A stretch of DNA of 64,000 nucleotides, taken from positions 1,302,001-1,366,000 of the forward strand of contig CAVZAT010000004.1 in NCBI GenBank assembly GCA_963773335.1, read 5' to 3'. The stretch's first letter is position 1. The number at the start of each line of letters is the position of its first letter. Made by a program: the position numbers and the translations under genes. This document shows, in pieces, positions 1-8,516 of the stretch. The notes beneath the pieces were generated by a model. The model searched no databases, was not told where the DNA came from, and saw nothing but the letters and a program-made list of their open reading frames with translations. The DNA is from UBA4742 sp963773335 (GTDB lineage Bacteria > Actinomycetota > Acidimicrobiia > Acidimicrobiales > Acidimicrobilacustridaceae).

Positions 1-599
1 ACAGAGCACCACCTGCTCACCGAACAGATCGGTCTCGGTCTCCTCCTCGAAGGTGGTCTCCAACACGCCGGCCCGGGTGCCGCCGATGGCGTCGGCGTAG
101 GCCAGGGCCAGATCTCGAGCCTTGCCGGTCGCGTCCTGGGCCACCGCGATGAGGCACGGTGTGCCACCGCCCTCGTCGTAGGTGCGCCGCACCAGGTGGC
201 CCGGACCCTTCGGGGCCACCATGGCCACGTCCACCCCCGGCGGGGCAACGATCCGACCGAAGCGCACGTTGAAGCCGTGGGCGAAGAACAGGGCGTCGCC
301 ATCGGACAGGTTGTCGGCGATGGCCGACTCGTAGATGGCCTTCTGCTCGGTGTCGGGCGCCAGGACCATGATGATGTCGGCCTCGGCGGCCGCGTCGGCG
401 ATCGAGCGCACGGCCAGGCCGGCCGCCTCGGCCTTCGCGGCCGAACCCGATCCCTCCCGCAGGCCGACCCGCACGTCGACGCCCGAGTCCTTCAGGTTCA
501 AGGCGTGGGCATGGCCCTGGGAGCCGTAGCCGATGATGGCCACCTTGCGGCCAGCGATGAGCGAGCGATCTGCATCCTTTCGTAATAGACGTTTGCCAC
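1..599 (-). CDS. ilvC: Ketol-acid reductoisomerase, N-terminal part (runs off window)
   Basis: Second step of branched-chain amino acid synthesis: NADPH-dependent isomeroreduction of acetolactate or acetohydroxybutyrate. The visible ~199 codons hold the Rossmann motif GYGSQGHAH, the active-site PKGPGH and ETDLFGEQ, where family metal ligands lie. The GTG start at 599 has an AGGAG ribosome site just upstream and encodes VANVYYE. The frame then breaks at about 576-580: GAAAGGATGCAGAT must gain one A (GAAAAGGAT, giving E-K-D-A-D) to continue as DRSLIAGRKVAIIGYG, so a one-base loss in an A run is likely. It lies 34 bp after ilvN and is the last visible gene of the ilvBNC operon. The C-terminus is outside the window. 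Confidence 0.95.
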
Positions 600-633
600 G
601 TGGGTCTCCTGGATCGAAGGGTGATGCGGACGC

Positions 634-1137
634 TCAGCGGGCCAGCTTGGCCAGGGCCACCCGGCCGGTGCGCTGCAGCGCCACGATGCCGTAGGACCTC
701 AGCAGTTGCTCGAAATCGTCCACCTTCTCGGGTGAGCCGTCGAGGCAGACGGTCAACTGATCGGCGCCGACGCTGAGAATACGACCCTCGAACACGCCGA
801 CCAACTCGATGACCTGGCCCCGCAGTTCCGCCGAGGCGTCGACGGTGGCCAGCAGCAGCTCGCGCTGCACCGAGTCGCCGGCGGCCAGTTCGGTGATCTC
901 CACCACGTTGACCAGCTTGTCGAGCTGCTTGACCACCTGGTCGAGAACCTCCGGTTCGACGTCGACCACCACGGTGATGCGGCTGAAGCGGTCGTCGTCG
1001 GTGGGGGCCACGGCCAGCGAGAAGATGTTGAAGCCGCGGCGGGCGAACAGCCCGGCCACCCGCGCCAGCACGCCCGGCCGGTTCTCCACCAGCACGGTCA
1101 GTGTGTGGTGGGTGGGTGGGTCGCCGTTGGCGGTCAT
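634..1137 (-). CDS. ilvN: Acetolactate synthase small (regulatory) subunit
   Basis: Regulatory subunit of acetohydroxyacid synthase; it binds valine and stimulates the catalytic IlvB subunit. The 167-residue protein starts MTANGDPPTHHTLTVLVENR, with an ACT domain at about residues 10-85 (ENRPGVLARVAGLFARRGFN) and the usual C-terminal domain. The length is normal for the family. The ATG overlaps the ilvB stop as ATGA, so translation is coupled and the subunits are probably made in fixed ratio. It shares the leader-peptide attenuator upstream of ilvB. Confidence 0.97.
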   Translation of the reverse strand: MTANGDPPTHHTLTVLVENRPGVLARVAGLFARRGFNIFSLAVAPTDDDRFSRITVVVDVEPEVLDQVVKQLDKLVNVVEITELAAGDSVQRELLLATVDASAELRGQVIELVGVFEGRILSVGADQLTVCLDGSPEKVDDFEQLLRSYGIVALQRTGRVALAKLAR

Positions 1138-2873
1138 CGGCCACCCTGGCCCTGGCTCGGGTCGACCACGATCTGGTCGTTGCTCAGCCCGGAGGGCACC
1201 ATCGGGTACACCTTCTCGCGCGAGTCGGTTCGGAAGTCGATGACCACCGGTCGGTCGTCGATCTGGTTTGCCTTCTCGATGGCGGGCAGGACCTCCTCGG
1301 GCGACTCGACCCGTAACCCGATGCAGCCCATGGCCTCGGCCCACATCTTGTAGTCGGGCAGATCGGGCGAGAGGTAGACCTCGGAGTAGCGCTCCTCGTA
1401 GAACATCTCCTGCCACTGGCGGACCATGCCCAGGTAGGCGTTGTTCAGGATGGCCACCTTGACCGGGATCCGCTCGCTGGCCGCGGTGACCAGCTCCTGG
1501 GCCGTCATCTGGAAGCAGCCGTCGCCGTCGATGGCCCACACCATGCGGTCAGGTCGGCCCACCTTGGCCCCGATGGCCGCCGGGACGGAGAAACCCATGG
1601 TGCCCAGCCCACCCGAGTTCACCCAGGTGTAGGGGTGGTTGAACCGCCAGTGCTGGCTGGTCCACATCTGGTGCTGCCCCACACCTGAGGCCACGATGCA
1701 GTCGTCGGGTGTGTTGTCCCGCAGCGTCTCGAGCACGAACTGAGGCTTGAGGGCCTCGCCCGGGTCGGACTGCTGGTAGGTCAAGGGGTAGCGCTCCCGC
1801 CATCCGCTCAGGCGCGACTTCCAAGCCGTGCGGTCGGGTTGGGCCGCGGCACCACCCAGGTCGCGCACCGCGGCGATGATCTCCTCGATCACCAGCCGAC
1901 AGTCCCCCACGATCCCCACATCGGGGCGGCGCACCTTGCCGATCTCCGCTGGATCGACGTCCACGTGGATGACCTTGGCCTCGGGGGCGAAGCCGTCGAG
2001 CTTGCCCGTGACCCGGTCGTCGAAACGGCTGCCCAACGCGATCAGCAGGTCGGACTGCTGCATGGAGGTGACCGCGGTGTAGTTGCCGTGCATGCCGGGC
2101 ATGCCCAGCGCCAGCGGGTGGTCGTCGGGGAAGGCGCCCCGGGCCATGAGGGTGGTGACCACGTGGATGTCGCACAGCTCGGCCAGCTCGCGCAGCGCCT
2201 CGGCCGCCCGGGCCTTGAGGATCCCGCCGCCGGCGTAGATGACCGGGCGTTGCGAGACCCCGATGAGCTCGGCCGCCTGGCGCACCAGCGCCGGATCACC
2301 ATGGGTCACCGGGTGGTAACCGGGCAGATCGACCGAATCGGGCCAGTACCACTCCATGGCCGAGCGGGGATTCTTGGGATCGACGATGTCCTTGGGCACG
2401 TCCACCAGCACCGGGCCGGGCCGACCGGTGGTGGCGATGTGGAAGGCCTCGCGGATGACCCGGGGGATGTCCTGGGCATCGGCCACCAGGAAGTTGTGCT
2501 TGGTGATGCCCTGGGTGATGCCAGTGATGTCCGCCTCCTGGAAGGCGTCGGTGCCCAGGGCCGAGGTGGCCACCTGACCGGTGATGACCACCATGGGGAC
2601 CGAGTCCATGTACGCGTCGCAGATGGGCGTCACGATGTTGGTGGCACCGGGCCCGCTGGTGACCATGGCCACGCCCGGCCGACCGGTGGCGTGGGCGAAG
2701 CCCTCGGCCATGTGTCCGGCCCCCTGCTCGTGGCGCACCAGCACGTGGCGGATCGGCGAATCGATGATCGGGTCGTACACGGGGAGGATGGCGCCACCGG
2801 GCAGGCCGAAGATCGTCTCGACCCCCTCCATCTCCAGGCTCTTGATCAGGGCTTGGCCACCATCGAGGTTCAT
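1134..2873 (-). CDS. ilvB: Acetolactate synthase large (catalytic) subunit
   Basis: Thiamine diphosphate and FAD enzyme that condenses pyruvate with pyruvate or 2-ketobutyrate, the committed step to Val, Leu and Ile. The 579-residue protein has the N-terminal TPP domain (GVETIFGLPGGAILPVYD, with the catalytic Glu in VRHEQGAGHMAEG), a central FAD-type domain and the C-terminal GDG...N ThDP/Mg motif (IDGDGCFQM ... AILNNAYLGM). I chose ATG 2873 (MNLDGGQALI) over the longer frame because an AAGGA ribosome site sits 7 nt before it and the upstream codons belong to the attenuator. It follows the leader region and overlaps ilvN by 4 bp. Confidence 0.97.
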   Translation of the reverse strand: MNLDGGQALIKSLEMEGVETIFGLPGGAILPVYDPIIDSPIRHVLVRHEQGAGHMAEGFAHATGRPGVAMVTSGPGATNIVTPICDAYMDSVPMVVITGQVATSALGTDAFQEADITGITQGITKHNFLVADAQDIPRVIREAFHIATTGRPGPVLVDVPKDIVDPKNPRSAMEWYWPDSVDLPGYHPVTHGDPALVRQAAELIGVSQRPVIYAGGGILKARAAEALRELAELCDIHVVTTLMARGAFPDDHPLALGMPGMHGNYTAVTSMQQSDLLIALGSRFDDRVTGKLDGFAPEAKVIHVDVDPAEIGKVRRPDVGIVGDCRLVIEEIIAAVRDLGGAAAQPDRTAWKSRLSGWRERYPLTYQQSDPGEALKPQFVLETLRDNTPDDCIVASGVGQHQMWTSQHWRFNHPYTWVNSGGLGTMGFSVPAAIGAKVGRPDRMVWAIDGDGCFQMTAQELVTAASERIPVKVAILNNAYLGMVRQWQEMFYEERYSEVYLSPDLPDYKMWAEAMGCIGLRVESPEEVLPAIEKANQIDDRPVVIDFRTDSREKVYPMVPSGLSNDQIVVDPSQGQGGR

Positions 2874-2950
2874 CGTCGGTTCCTTGGTCGTTCTGCGGTC
2901 GTACAGGAGGCGGGGCGGGCAGGGCAGGGCATCGAATCGGAGCGGTCCGG

Positions 2951-2980
2951 AAAAGCAAACGACCTCCCGCTGGGGAGGCC
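2951..2980 (-). terminator. ilvB attenuator terminator hairpin
   Basis: On the minus strand a GC-rich hairpin (CCTCCC, loop CAGC, GGGAGG, extended by two more pairs) is followed by TTTGCTTTT. It stands between the leader peptide and ilvB. Upstream, a second perfect 7-bp stem (GCGCACG/CGTGCGC) starts at the leader stop codon, so alternative pairing can be drawn as in classical attenuators. The termination role is inferred. Confidence 0.8.
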
Positions 2981-3012
2981 GAGGGCGCACGCAGCAAAGC
3001 AGGCGGCGTGCG

Positions 3013-3048
3013 CTACGAGAGTACGAGAATCCGGGTCGAGGTGCTCAT
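3013..3048 (-). CDS. Branched-chain leader peptide of the ilvB attenuator (11 aa)
   Basis: The short ORF reads MSTSTRILVLS. Four consecutive regulatory codons (Ile-Leu-Val-Leu) lie just before the stop, as expected for an attenuator that senses charged branched-chain tRNAs. It lies 140 nt upstream of ilvB and is followed by a pause-type hairpin and a terminator. The ATG is 9 nt from a plausible -10 box, so the leader mRNA may begin almost at this codon. Leader-peptide attenuation of ilvBNC is known in Corynebacterium and its relatives. Too short for domain evidence; the call rests on codon content and context. Confidence 0.85.
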   Translation of the reverse strand: MSTSTRILVLS

Positions 3049-3057
3049 CGGATGGTC

Positions 3058-3087
3058 AGCTTGCCACAGCTCGAGCCGACCCGGCAA
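3058..3087 (-). promoter_or_regulatory. Probable ilvB leader promoter
   Basis: Minus strand: TTGCCG at 3087-3082, 18 nt spacer, CAAGCT at 3063-3058, 9 nt before the leader ATG. The -35 resembles TTGACA; the -10 is weak (only A2 and T6 conserved). Confidence 0.5.
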
Positions 3088-3108
3088 GCCGGAACCACGT
3101 CCACGATG

Positions 3109-3150
3109 GCCCCTCGGCGTCGAATCGACGTCGATTCGACGCCGAGGGGC
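3109..3150. terminator. Perfect 42-bp palindrome downstream of ilvD
   Basis: Every base from 3109 to 3129 pairs with 3130-3150; the left arm begins GCCCCTCGGCGTCGAATCGA. It starts 5 bp after the ilvD stop codon and ends about 20 bp before the ilvB leader promoter. There is no T tract. It most likely ends ilvD transcripts as a hairpin; an operator role for the ilvB promoter is the alternative. Confidence 0.65.
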
Positions 3151-3154
3151 ACCG

Positions 3155-4850
3155 TCACGCCTCGGTGATGGCGCCTCTCTCAGCCCCCTGCGCCAGCCGG
3201 GCGTACTTGGCCAGCACACCCGAGGTGTAGCGCGGCTCGGGCAGCTTCCACTCGGCCCGGCGCCGGGCGAGTTCCTCGGGATCGACCTGCAGGTCGATGG
3301 AGTGGTTCACCGTGTCGATGCTGATCCGGTCGCCGTCGCGCACGAAGGCGATGGGCCCGCCGTCCACCGCCTCGGGGGCGACGTGGCCCACGCAGAAGCC
3401 ATGCGTGCCCCCCGAGAACCGGCCGTCGGTGATGAGGGCGGCGTCGCCACCACGACCCGCGCCCTTCATGGCGCCGGTCACGGCCAACATCTCGCGCATG
3501 CCCGGGCCCCCTTTGGGGCCTTCGTAGCGGATGACCACGACGTCGCCGGCCTGGATCTGGCCGGCCAGGATCGCTTCCATGGCCCCGTCCTCGCCGTCGA
3601 AGACCCGGGCCGGGCCCTCGAAGCGGTCGACGTCGATGCCGGCCACCTTGACCACCGAGCCCTTGGGGGCCAGCGATCCGGTGAGGATGGCGATGCCGCC
3701 CACCTGGTGGATGGGCGTGCCCAGTGGATGCACCACCTCGCCGTCGGGAGCCGGCGGGTCCAGCGCCTCGAGGTTCTCGGCCATGGTCCTGCCGGTCACG
3801 GTCAAGCAGTCGCCGTGGAGCAGGCCGGCGTCGAGGAGCTCCTTGAGGACCACGGGCACGCCCCCGATCTGGTCCAGATCGGACATGTGGTACTTGCCGT
3901 GGGGCTTGGTGTCGGCCAGGTGCGGCACCCGCTTGGCGATGCGATTGAAGTCGTCGAGCCCGAGGTCGACCCGGGCCTCGAAGGCGATGGCCAACAGGTG
4001 CAGCACCGCGTTGGTCGAGCCGCCCAGCGCCATGGTCACGGCGATGGCGTTCTCGAACGCCTCCTTGGTCATGATCTGGCGGGGCCGCAGCCCGAGCTCG
4101 AGCAGGTGCACCACCGCCCGCCCCGAGCCGTAGGCGGTGTCGTCGCGGCGCCGGTCGACCGCGGGCGCCGAGGCCGATCCCGGCAACGACATCCCCAACG
4201 CCTCGCCGATCGAGGCCATGGTGTTGGCGGTGAACATGCCGGCGCAGCTGCCCTCGGTGGGACAGGCCTGGCGCTCGATCTCGCCCAGCTCCTGGTCGGT
4301 GATGGTGCCTGAGGCCCGGGCACCCACCGCCTCGAACACGCTGACCACGTCGAGGGCCACCCCGTTGCGATGGCCGGGGAGGATCGATCCGCCATAGACG
4401 AACACCGACGGGACGTTGCAGCGGGCCGACGCCATCAACATGCCGGGCAACGACTTGTCGCAGCCGGCGAAGGACACCAGGGCGTCGAAGCGCTCGGCGT
4501 GCATCATCGTCTCCACCGAATCGGCGATCACCTCGCGGCTGACCAGCGAGGCGCGCATGCCTTCGTGGCCCATGGAGATGCCGTCGCTCACCGCGATGGT
4601 GGTGAACTGGATCGGGAAACCCGCCGGCCGAGCGCACGCCCTCCTTGGCCCGCCGGGCCAGGCGGTCGAGCGGCATGTTGCAGGGCGTGACCTCGTTCCA
4701 CGACGAGGCCACCCCGACCTGGGGTTTGTCCCAGTCGTCGTCGGTCATCCCGATGGCCCGCAGCATGGCCCGGGCCGGAGCCCGCTCATAGCCGTCGGTG
4801 ACCTCCCAGGAGTTGAGCTTCGTACCGTGATCGCGCTGCTCGTCGGTCAT
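3155..4850 (-). CDS. ilvD: Dihydroxy-acid dehydratase (one frameshift)
   Basis: Iron-sulfur dehydratase that makes the 2-keto acids of Val and Ile. About 564 residues once repaired, normal for the family. Cluster-ligand Cys motifs are visible: VTPCNMPLD, AGCDKSLPGM and EGSCAGMFTANTM; the C-terminal DGRFSGGTHGFCVGHV is also present. The start MTDEQRDHGTKLNSWEV at ATG 4850 lies 7 nt from a -10-like TAACCT, which suggests a leaderless mRNA. The frame breaks at about 4615-4623: GGGTTTCCCGATCC reads on correctly only if one T is removed (GGF-PIQFTTIAV). It lies upstream of, but separate from, ilvBNC, and is divergent from the ABC operon. Confidence 0.95.
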
Positions 4851-4857
4851 GGGCTAG

Positions 4858-4867
4858 AGGTTACGCT
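4858..4867. promoter_or_regulatory. Overlapping divergent -10 boxes, ilvD / ABC operon
   Basis: Minus-strand TAACCT (4863-4858) lies 7 nt before the ilvD ATG; plus-strand TACGCT (4862-4867) lies 9 nt before the ABC ATPase ATG. The two hexamers share the central TA at 4862-4863. The whole intergenic gap is 26 bp. Confidence 0.6.
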
Positions 4868-4876
4868 CGGCTGGCA

Positions 4877-5905
4877 ATGGTCCACCACAGCGTTGTGCGG
4901 CCCCGCGGCGACGACGGGCCCATCGTGGTGGGTCGCGGCGTCGTCAAGCGGTGGGGACCCACCACCGCCCTCGACGGCGCCACCTTCGAGGTAGGGCGGG
5001 GCATCACCGGCCTCCTCGGGTCCAACGGTGCCGGCAAGACGACGCTGCTGGGCATGATGCTGGGCCTGCACCGACCCACCCAGGGAGAGCTGCGCGTCCT
5101 GGGCCTGGACCCGGTGCGCGCCGGTGCCGAGGTGCGCGAGCGGGTGGGCTACTCGCCCGAGCACCACATCCTGCCCGCCGACACCACCGCACAAGACCTG
5201 GTCCGCCACATCGCCGAGGTCCACGGCCTGCCCCCCCGCGAGGCCACCGGCCGGGCCAGCGACGCGCTGTGGCAGGTGGGGCTGGGCGAGGAGCGCTTCC
5301 GGCCCATCGGCACGATGTCCACCGGCCAGCGCCAGCGGGTGAAGCTGGCTCAGGCCATCGCCCACGATCCCCATCTGGTGCTGCTCGACGAGCCCACCGA
5401 CGGGCTCGACCCGGTGCAGCGCGACGACATGCTCGCGCTCATCCGCCGGGTGGGCACCGAGTTCGGCATCGACATCATCCTGTCCTCGCACCTGCTGGAG
5501 GAGGTCGAGCGCCTGTGCGACGACGCCATCATCCTGGGCGCCGGTCGGGTGGTGGCCGCCGGCGCCATCGCCGAGCTGACCGGGGCCGACCGCGGGCTGC
5601 TGGTGGAGGTGGACGAGCGGCCGGCCGAGCTGGCCGAGGCCCTGGTCCGACGGGGCCTGGCCGTCGAGCGTGACGGCAACCAGCTGGTGGTGTCGTGGGC
5701 CGTGGCGCCCGCCCCGCCCGATCCCAGCTCCTTCTACCCGTTGGTGCGCGACGCCCTGGTGGCCACCTCCTCGGGCCTGCGCCGGCTCACCAACCGCACC
5801 GTCAGTCTGGAGGACGTCTTCCTGGAGGTGGATCGGATCGACCCCGACGCAGGATCGGTGGGCCCCGAGCCGGTGAGACCCGAACCCATGAGCCCGGCCT
5901 CATGA
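4877..5905 (+). CDS. ABC transporter ATP-binding protein (pair 1)
   Basis: ATPase subunit, 342 residues. Walker A GSNGAGKT (~48-55), ABC signature STGQRQR (~148-154), Walker B LVLLDEP (~167-173) and switch His in SSHLLEEVE are all intact. The ~60-residue C-terminal tail after LEDVFLEV is of the kind seen in ABC-2/drug-type exporters. It is the first gene of four joined by ATGA overlaps, so it should pair with the membrane protein that follows. The substrate cannot be read from sequence. Confidence 0.9.
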   Translation: MVHHSVVRPRGDDGPIVVGRGVVKRWGPTTALDGATFEVGRGITGLLGSNGAGKTTLLGMMLGLHRPTQGELRVLGLDPVRAGAEVRERVGYSPEHHILPADTTAQDLVRHIAEVHGLPPREATGRASDALWQVGLGEERFRPIGTMSTGQRQRVKLAQAIAHDPHLVLLDEPTDGLDPVQRDDMLALIRRVGTEFGIDIILSSHLLEEVERLCDDAIILGAGRVVAAGAIAELTGADRGLLVEVDERPAELAEALVRRGLAVERDGNQLVVSWAVAPAPPDPSSFYPLVRDALVATSSGLRRLTNRTVSLEDVFLEVDRIDPDAGSVGPEPVRPEPMSPAS

Positions 5906-6795
5906 GCACCGCCCAGATCTTCGATCGGGGCTACCGCCCCTACGACGGGCCTCGCCTGGGGCTACGAGGCGCGGTCCGCAGCCTGACCCGCCACAGCATC
6001 CAGCGGGCTCTGGGCCTCAAGCGCACGTTCTGGAACAAGATCCTGCCGTTCCTGGCCATCTTCCTGGCGTACGTGCCCGCCATCGTGTTCGTGGGCATCG
6101 CCGCGTTCCTCAAGAGCCGGCTCAACCGCTCCGGGGTGGACCTGGACCGGATCCTGCCCACCTACGGCCAGTACTACTCCTTCATCTGGGCGGCCATCAC
6201 CGTGTTCGCCGCGTTCGTCGCCCCCGAGATGCTCTGCACCGACCGCCGCACGGGGATGCTCGGCCTGTACCTGGCTTCGCCGCTACGTCGGGACTCCTAC
6301 CTGGTGGCCAAGGCCGCGGCGGTGGGCATCGTCTTGCTGCTGGTGTCGTTGGGTCCGCCCCTGTTCATGCTGGTGGCCCGCACCATCGCCGGCAGCGGCC
6401 CGTCGGACTTCGTGGCCTTCCTGGGCATCCTGTGGCGCGTCGTGGTGTCGGGGGTGGTGGTGGCCGCGCTGCCCGCGGCCCTGTCGCTGGCGCTGGCCAG
6501 CACCACCACCCGGCGGGCGGCTGCGTCGGCCGCCTTCGTGCTCATCGAGATCGGCTCGGTGGCGGTGACCCAGAGCCTGATCCTGGCCGGCAACTCCGCC
6601 ACCCTGTTCGTGGCCGACCTGGCCTACCTACCCCTCGAGCTGGTGGTCCGCATCTACGGCGAGCCGGCCGGCGAGACCGTGTCCACCGCCACCTCGGTGC
6701 CCACCGCCACGCTGGCGATCGCCTACGTGATCATCACCGCGGCGCTGGCGTGGTTCGTGTGGTTCCGCTATCGCCGCATCCAGGTGACCCGATGA
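5902..6795 (+). CDS. ABC-2 type transporter permease (pair 1)
   Basis: 297-residue integral membrane protein starting MSTAQIFDRGYRPYDGPRLG at ATG 5902, which overlaps the upstream ATPase stop (ATGA). About six hydrophobic segments: ILPFLAIFLAYVPAIVFVGI, a segment near FIWAAITVFAAFV, then AAAVGIVLLLVSLGPPLFML, VVSGVVVAALPAALSLALA and a C-terminal segment. RDSYLVAKAAA and the overall layout match ABC-2 permeases. It should form an export complex with the preceding ATPase; substrate unknown. Confidence 0.85.
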   Translation: MSTAQIFDRGYRPYDGPRLGLRGAVRSLTRHSIQRALGLKRTFWNKILPFLAIFLAYVPAIVFVGIAAFLKSRLNRSGVDLDRILPTYGQYYSFIWAAITVFAAFVAPEMLCTDRRTGMLGLYLASPLRRDSYLVAKAAAVGIVLLLVSLGPPLFMLVARTIAGSGPSDFVAFLGILWRVVVSGVVVAALPAALSLALASTTTRRAAASAAFVLIEIGSVAVTQSLILAGNSATLFVADLAYLPLELVVRIYGEPAGETVSTATSVPTATLAIAYVIITAALAWFVWFRYRRIQVTR

Positions 6796-7755
6796 CCGAG
6801 ACGATCCCGACCGACGTGGCGAGCCCGACCGACCCGGCCGACTGGCCCATCGAGGTCACGGGCGCCTCGAAGTGGTTCGGCCAGCTGGTGGCCGTGTCGG
6901 ATGCCAGCTTCCGGATCGGGCCCGGGGTCACCGCCCTGCTCGGGCCCAACGGAGCCGGCAAGTCCACCATGCTGCGGATGCTGTGCGGACTGACCCGCCC
7001 GTCGCGTGGCACGGTGCGCATCCACGGCGCCGACCCCAACCGCGAGCGGGCCCTGGCCCGGCGCATCGGTCTGGTACCCCAGCAGGAGAGCGTGTTCGAG
7101 CGGATGACCGCCTTCGAGTTCGTCCGGGTGGCCGCGGTGCTCCAGGGTCTCGAGCATCCGGCCGGCGCCGCCCGGCGGGCGCTCGAGGTGGTCGAGCTCG
7201 ACGCCGACGACCGGCGTCCGACGTCCACCTACTCCAAGGGCATGCGCCAACGGGTCAAGGTGGCCCAGGCCATCGTGCACGAGCCCGACGTCATCGTGCT
7301 CGACGAGCCGCTCACCGGACTCGATCCCCGCCAGCGCGCTGGCCATGATCACGCTCTTCCAGCAGCTGGGGGCGGACGGACGGTGCGTGGTCGTGTCCAG
7401 CCACGTGCTCGACGAGGTGGAGCGGTTCGGGTCCCGGGTGCTGGTCATGGTCCAGGGCCGCCTGGCCGCCGAGGGCGACTTCCGAGCGCTCCGAGACCTG
7501 ATGGACGACCGCCCCCACCGCGTGCGCATCCGCAGCGACCGACCCCGGGTCGTGGCCACCGGACTCATCGACGCCGAGGCGGTGATCGGCGTGGAGCTGG
7601 AGGTCGACGGCTCGATGATCGTGGAGACCACCCAGGTGGCCCGCTTCCGCCACGCGGTGGCCGGGGTGGCCCAGGCCGGTGACGCCCAGCTCTTCGAGGT
7701 CACCCCGCTCGACGACGATCTCGAGAGCGTCTTCCGCTACCTGGTGGGCCGATGA
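6792..7755 (+). CDS. ABC transporter ATP-binding protein (pair 2; frameshift)
   Basis: Second ATPase of the cassette, about 320 residues when repaired. Walker A GPNGAGKST (~51-59), signature YSKGMRQR, Walker B VIVLDEP and D-loop GLDPRQR lie in the first frame. The sequence resumes as MITLFQQLGADGRCVVVSSH (switch His) in another frame. The break is at about 7336-7345 (CGCCAGCGCGCTGGCCATG), best explained by loss of a GC dinucleotide or one extra T. ATG 6792 overlaps the previous stop and the 3' end overlaps the next gene, both as ATGA. It is more likely functional than decayed. Confidence 0.85.
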
Positions 7756-8510
7756 CCGCCGCCTCCCGGCCCCGTCGGGTCCCCCCACCGCCAACACCCG
7801 GCGCCCTCGTCCTGCTGTTCGGGCTCATGCTACGGGCGCAGGTGACCCGGGCCCGGGTGGTGGCTCTTGGTGCCCTGGGCCTGGTCGGCGTCCTGGTCGG
7901 GGTGGCCCTGGGCCAGGCCCACACCTTCCACCAGGTGCGGCACGCCACGCGCTTCGTGAACGACTTCGGCATCGCCCTGTTGGTACCGGTGGCCAGCCTG
8001 GTGTTCGCCTCGGCCACCCTGGGCGACCCCACCGAGGACGGCACGATGGTCTACCTGTGGTTGCGCCCCGTGGCCCGCTGGAAGATCGTGGCCGCCGCCG
8101 CACTGTCATCGTTCGCGGTGACCTGGCCCATCGTGACCGTCCCGTTGGTGCTGGCCGCGGTGGCCGTGGGCGGGGGCCCCGACGTGATGTTGGGCACCCT
8201 GGCGGGGGTCACGGTGGCCATGGTCGGCTACATCGGACTTTTCGTGGCCCTCGGCCTGCGAGTCAAGCGGGCCCTCATCTGGGGCCTGCTGTACATCTTC
8301 ATCTGGGAGGGGTTCGTGGCCACGGCCAACACCACCGCGGCCCGGCTGGCCGTACGCTCCTACGGTCGGTCGACCCTCTCGTCCATCAGCGGCGCCGACC
8401 TGGGCCTGACCCAGATCTCCCCGCCCTGGCGGTGGGTGGTTCCCCTCGGCGTGGCGTTGGTGGCGTTGGCCTACGCCACCCGGCGCCTGGCCCGCCAGGA
8501 CATCGCCTGA
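7752..8510 (+). CDS. ABC-2 type transporter permease (pair 2)
   Basis: 252-residue membrane protein with about six hydrophobic segments (for example VVALGALGLVGVLVGVALG and IVTVPLVLAAVAVGG). The motif VYLWLRPVARWKIVAAA after the second segment is typical of NosY/ABC-2 permeases. It shows no obvious similarity to the pair-1 permease, so the cassette encodes two distinct permeases with two ATPases. They may make one heteromeric exporter or two separate ones. Its stop lies 6 bp before the MATE start codon. Confidence 0.8.
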   Translation: MTAASRPRRVPPPPTPGALVLLFGLMLRAQVTRARVVALGALGLVGVLVGVALGQAHTFHQVRHATRFVNDFGIALLVPVASLVFASATLGDPTEDGTMVYLWLRPVARWKIVAAAALSSFAVTWPIVTVPLVLAAVAVGGGPDVMLGTLAGVTVAMVGYIGLFVALGLRVKRALIWGLLYIFIWEGFVATANTTAARLAVRSYGRSTLSSISGADLGLTQISPPWRWVVPLGVALVALAYATRRLARQDIA

Positions 8511-8516
8511 GCGGCC

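Noticed and set aside
1839..3230. 463-codon plus-strand ORF opposite ilvB
   Set aside because: Composition is His/Gly/Asp-rich as expected for the antisense of a high-GC gene; ilvB on the other strand is unambiguous. The same holds for other long shadow ORFs such as 8106-9374 (minus), 14066-15889 and 31327-33561 (plus).
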